Part shown: positions 5,693-8,070 of the stretch, piece after piece
Numbering within the stretch: the first letter of the stretch is position 1
Layout of the letters: each line of letters starts with the position of its first letter
Made by a program: the position numbers and the translations under genes
The notes under the pieces: generated by a model
What the model saw: only the letters and a program-made list of their open reading frames with translations
Told to the model about the DNA's origin: nothing
Databases searched by the model: none
Assembly (NCBI GenBank): GCA_019243975.1
Contig: JAFATL010000333.1
Location: 1-8,070, forward strand
Source of the DNA: Actinomycetota bacterium
GTDB taxonomy: Bacteria; Actinomycetota; Acidimicrobiia; Acidimicrobiales; JAFATL01
DNA length: 8,070 nucleotides
Reading direction: 5' to 3'

Positions 5693-6399
5693 GCCTCATC
5701 GAGGCCACGCAACTGTGGCGCTCGTACTGGATGGGCGGCGAAGTCGTCCACGCCCTGCGGGCGGTCGACCTGCGCGTCGAGCAAGGCGAGTGGGTGGCCA
5801 TCATCGGACCGTCGGGTTCGGGCAAGTCCACCCTCATGCACGTCGTCGGTCTCATCGATCGCCCCACCGCCGGCACCTACTTCCTCGACGGCGTCGATAC
5901 CGCCAGTCTCGACGACTACCGGCTGGCCGGGCTGCGCAACCGGTCCATCGGGTTCGTGTTCCAGTCGTTCAACCTCATCGCCGGCGAAACCGCGCTGGAG
6001 AACGTCGCCGCCCCCCTGATGTACGGCGGCGTTCGCAGGGTCGAGCGCATGCAGCGGGCCAGCGCCGCTCTCGAGTCGGTCGGGTTGGGGGACCGCATGG
6101 CGCACGACCCGTCGCAGCTGTCGGGCGGCCAGCAGCAGCGGGTGGCCATCGCCCGGGCGCTGGTGACGCAGCCGCGCCTGTTGTTGGCCGACGAACCGAC
6201 CGGCAACCTCGACACCGCGTCGGGGGCCGAGCTGCTCGGCGTGCTGCGGGGCTTGCACGCGCAGGGCCTCACCGTCGTGCTCATCACCCACGACCAACGG
6301 GTGGCGGCCGCCGCCGACCGGGTCATCGAGATGACCGACGGCTACGTCGTGAGCGACCGGCGGCGAGGCGAGTCGCCGATGGAGCCTGCCCCGGCATGA
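5689..6399 (+). CDS. ABC transporter ATP-binding protein, MacB/LolD type
   Basis: The 236-aa nucleotide-binding subunit energises the exporter from the cytoplasmic face. All motifs are intact: Walker A GPSGSGKST (40-48, Lys46), Q-loop Gln92 in FVFQSFNL, signature LSGGQQQR (144-151), Walker B LLLADEP (164-170, Asp168, catalytic Glu169), D-loop NLD (173-175) and switch His201 in LITHD. LSGGQQQRVAIARAL plus LLADEPTGNLD is typical of the MacB/LolD/FtsE branch, which pairs with FtsX-like permeases. The length is normal for a stand-alone subunit. Its GTG start lies inside the fusion-protein stop (GTGA, 5689-5692) and its stop overlaps the permease start (ATGA, 6396-6399), so translation is probably coupled through all three. 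There is no separate ribosome binding site beyond the G-rich codons for the glycine tail upstream. Confidence 0.96.
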   Translation: MSLIEATQLWRSYWMGGEVVHALRAVDLRVEQGEWVAIIGPSGSGKSTLMHVVGLIDRPTAGTYFLDGVDTASLDDYRLAGLRNRSIGFVFQSFNLIAGETALENVAAPLMYGGVRRVERMQRASAALESVGLGDRMAHDPSQLSGGQQQRVAIARALVTQPRLLLADEPTGNLDTASGAELLGVLRGLHAQGLTVVLITHDQRVAAAADRVIEMTDGYVVSDRRRGESPMEPAPA

Positions 6400-7610
6400 C
6401 CGTTGCCGAGGCCCTCCGCCTGGCCCTCCGCCGGTTGCGCGCCAACAAGGTGCGCAGTGGGCTCACCGGGCTGGGCGTGATCATCGGCGTGGCGGCGGTG
6501 GTGGCGCTGATGGCGGTGGGCCAAGGCGCCCAGCACGCGCTCACCGAGCGCATCTCGAGTCTCGGCACCAACCTGCTGTCGGTGCAGGCAGGGGGGTCCA
6601 CCGGCGGCTTCATCCGGGGCGCCGCCGGCTCGGCCACCACGTTGACCACCGATGACGCCGACGCCTTGCGCGCCTTGCCGAACGTGGCGGCGGTGGCGCC
6701 GGAACTGCCGGTCGGCAACGTGTTGATCGTGTCCGGTCGCTCCAACACCACGACGTCGATGACGGGCACCACTGCCGACGAGGCGCGCGTGCGCGGCCTC
6801 GACGTCCAGGTGGGTTCCTTCCTCAGTGCCCACGAGCAGGCGCATGGCTTGCGGGTGGCGGTGCTGGGCTCCACCACCGCGTCTGACCTCAACCTCGATC
6901 CCGAGGGCGCCATCGGTTCGACGATCTTCGCCAACGGCCTGCCCCTGCAGGTGGTGGGCGTGATGCAGCCCAAGGGCGGGGGCTTCCAGAGCCCCGACGA
7001 CCAGATCTACGTGCCCCTCAGCGCGCTGCAGGCGCGCGTGTCGAACACCAACAACCTGCGGTCGATCGGCGTGTCGGTGACGTCGCCGTCGAAGATCACC
7101 CAGGTGCAGTCGGAGGTGGAGAACCTGCTGCGCATCCGCCACGGCATCGCCAGTGGCGGCACCGACGACTTCGGCATCTTCAACCAGGCCCAGCTGCTGC
7201 AGGTGGCGAGCAGCAACGCGGCGACGTTGCGCAACTTCCTCGTCGGCATCGCCGCCATCGCCCTGCTCGTCGGCGGCATCGGCATCGCCAACATCATGTT
7301 GGTGTCGGTGCGCGAGCGGACGCGCGAGATCGGCATCCGCAAAGCCATCGGCGCGCGCTACCGCGACATCAGCCGCCAGTTCCTCGTGGAGGCCGTCACC
7401 GTCAGCCTGGCCGGGGGTGTCATCGGCGCCGTCCTGGGCGCGTTGGCCGCCGCACCCGTGGGTCGGGCGGTGAAGGTCACGGCCACGCCGAGTTGGTCGG
7501 CCGTGCTGCTGGCGTTCGGCTCGGCCGCCGTGGTCGGCATCGTCGCCGGCTGGTGGCCGGCGCGCCAGGCCGCCGCCCTCGATCCCATCATCGCCCTTCG
7601 GTACGAATAA
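6396..7610 (+). CDS. MacB/FtsX-type ABC transporter permease
   Basis: The 404-aa permease has the four-helix MacB layout. An amphipathic basic N terminus (residues 1-20) is followed by helix 1 (about 22-42, LTGLGVIIGVAAVVALMAV). A large extracytoplasmic MacB_PCD-type domain spans about 43-275, and includes LPLQVVGVMQPKG (182-194) and DDQIYVPLSAL (201-211). Helices 2-4 lie at about 278-304, 330-355 and 367-388. The cytoplasmic coupling stretch RERTREIGIRKAIGA (306-320) and the end WWPARQAAALDPIIALRYE (386-404) are hallmark FtsX/MacB elements. It acts as a dimer with the ATPase and, by analogy, drives outward transfer by a mechanical stroke of the extracytoplasmic domain instead of moving substrate through the membrane core. 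The start ATG 6396 lies in the ATGA overlap with the ATPase stop. The substrate (drug, peptide, lipid or protein) cannot be told. Confidence 0.95.
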   Translation: MTVAEALRLALRRLRANKVRSGLTGLGVIIGVAAVVALMAVGQGAQHALTERISSLGTNLLSVQAGGSTGGFIRGAAGSATTLTTDDADALRALPNVAAVAPELPVGNVLIVSGRSNTTTSMTGTTADEARVRGLDVQVGSFLSAHEQAHGLRVAVLGSTTASDLNLDPEGAIGSTIFANGLPLQVVGVMQPKGGGFQSPDDQIYVPLSALQARVSNTNNLRSIGVSVTSPSKITQVQSEVENLLRIRHGIASGGTDDFGIFNQAQLLQVASSNAATLRNFLVGIAAIALLVGGIGIANIMLVSVRERTREIGIRKAIGARYRDISRQFLVEAVTVSLAGGVIGAVLGALAAAPVGRAVKVTATPSWSAVLLAFGSAAVVGIVAGWWPARQAAALDPIIALRYE

Positions 7611-7615
7611 AGGAG
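7611..7615 (+). promoter_or_regulatory. Ribosome binding site of the last gene
   Basis: AGGAG, within the longer AAAGGAG that begins inside the permease stop codon, sits 5 nt before the GTG at 7621. It is the clearest Shine-Dalgarno in the window and sets the start of a gene that would otherwise be easy to miss because it has no stop before the window end. Confidence 0.8.
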
Positions 7616-7620
7616 CACCC

Positions 7621-8070
7621 GTGAGCAACCCCAACGACCCCACCCTGCCGGCTGAGCCGCCCTCGGTCCCGCCCGGTACGCCGCCTGCTCCGCCCTACAC
7701 GACACCGCCCCCCGGCGCGCCTCCCGTACCGCCCTACGGCGCGGGCGGACCCCCCGAGCCGCCGTTCGTCCCGCCCCCGCCGTCACAACGACCGACCGGG
7801 TTGATCGTCGGCCTCGGGGTCGCCGTCGTCGCGCTGGCGGCGGTGGCGTTCTTCGTCGGGCGCTCGACCGTGCACCAGGGCCCGAAGACGCTGCTCGCCG
7901 CGTTCAACGACGCGCAGCGGGGCAAGCTGCCGTGCGGCACGCCCTCGCCGAGCACCGACGTTCCCGGCAATGGCGGCCTCAATGGCGGGGCCAACGGTGG
8001 CGCGAATGGTGGCGGAGGTGGGCGCGGCTTCGGCGGTGGCGCGTTCCTGGGCCGCATCTGCAACAACGGC
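7621..8070 (+). CDS. Pro-rich single-pass membrane protein with Gly/Asn-rich outer region (3' end outside window)
   Basis: I do not recognise a family. The frame is open for 150 residues from GTG 7621 to the window end. Residues 1-58 are very rich in proline (PPSVPPGTPPAPPY, PPPGAPPVPPYG) and have few charges. One membrane helix follows (about 60-80, TGLIVGLGVAVVALAAVAFFVG). The outer part starts RSTVHQGPKTLLAAFNDAQRGKLPCG (81-106), then has three NGG repeats (LNGGANGGANGG, 120-131) and GGGGGRGFGGGAFLGRICNNG (130-150). Cys105 and Cys147 could form a disulfide. With no cleavage-type signal peptide, it is probably N-in, C-out. It lies 10 nt after the permease with a strong ribosome binding site, so it should be the fourth gene of the exporter operon. 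Its glycine motif matches the tail of the fusion protein, hinting at a shared partner. Substrate, accessory subunit or wall-anchored protein are all possible. Confidence 0.8.
   Translation, partial: MSNPNDPTLPAEPPSVPPGTPPAPPYTTPPPGAPPVPPYGAGGPPEPPFVPPPPSQRPTGLIVGLGVAVVALAAVAFFVGRSTVHQGPKTLLAAFNDAQRGKLPCGTPSPSTDVPGNGGLNGGANGGANGGGGGRGFGGGAFLGRICNNG
7966..8043 (+). repeat. In-frame Gly/Asn codon repeats in the last gene
   Basis: The DNA repeats the pattern AAT/AAC-GGN-GGN-GCN and then runs of GGN, encoding NGG-A units followed by a GGGGG-RGFGGG block. It is an imperfect low-complexity coding repeat, not a satellite array. Part of it (GCGGAGG at 8012-8018 and CGCGGCTTCGG at 8023-8033) also occurs in the tail of the fusion-protein gene (5661-5667 and 5669-5679). 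Confidence 0.6.

Noticed and set aside
5574..6395. Upstream extension of the permease frame through the ATPase gene
   Set aside because: It is Arg/Ala-rich shadow of the ATPase. The permease begins at the ATGA overlap with a typical MacB N terminus.
7734..8066. Pro-rich 110-codon frame on the - strand at the right edge
   Set aside because: It is the antisense of the Gly-rich coding strand (GGN reads as NCC, proline-rich). The + strand frame has a strong ribosome binding site and a clean membrane helix.

Overview
This is a high-GC window with dense coding. GC-rich third codon positions, GTG starts, 4-nt gene overlaps and leaderless-looking promoters (TANNNT about 6-9 nt before a start codon) point to an actinobacterium. 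An Acidimicrobiia-like lineage is possible, but I cannot fix the taxon from sequence alone. No stretch longer than 60 bases lacks a gene, and I saw no tRNA, rRNA, CRISPR array, insertion sequence or convincing terminator.

Left part (1-2739). The window opens with the last 37 codons of a probable multi-helix membrane transporter on the + strand. Its stop codon overlaps the stop of a convergent two-domain VOC (glyoxalase-fold) gene at 911-111 on the - strand. A 29-bp divergent spacer separates that gene from a + strand pair: a compact single-domain VOC metalloprotein (941-1345) and an amidase-signature hydrolase (1360-2739) with an intact Lys-Ser-Ser triad. These look like small-molecule metabolism genes, with substrates unknown.

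Middle part (2744-4517). A family-4 glycosyltransferase (3787-2744, - strand) converges on the amidase with only 4 bp between stops. It diverges from an acetoacetate-decarboxylase-like gene (3843-4517, + strand). The 55-bp divergent spacer holds two opposed -10 elements with a perfect 6+6 inverted repeat between them, a good candidate for a shared operator. The decarboxylase-like protein appears to lack the Schiff-base lysine.

Right part (4562-8070). This is an ABC exporter operon of the MacAB type: a membrane fusion protein (376 aa), an ATPase (236 aa) and a MacB/FtsX-like permease (404 aa). They are joined by GTGA and ATGA start/stop overlaps. A fourth gene with a strong ribosome binding site follows after 10 nt and runs off the window. 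It encodes a Pro-rich cytoplasmic head, one membrane helix and a Gly/Asn-rich outer region. Its outer region shares the motif GGGGGRGFGGG and a nearby F-x-GRI with the C-terminal tail of the fusion protein. This is the most intriguing signal in the window, because it suggests an extra partner or substrate of the exporter. All functional links are inferred from layout and motifs, and no search was run.
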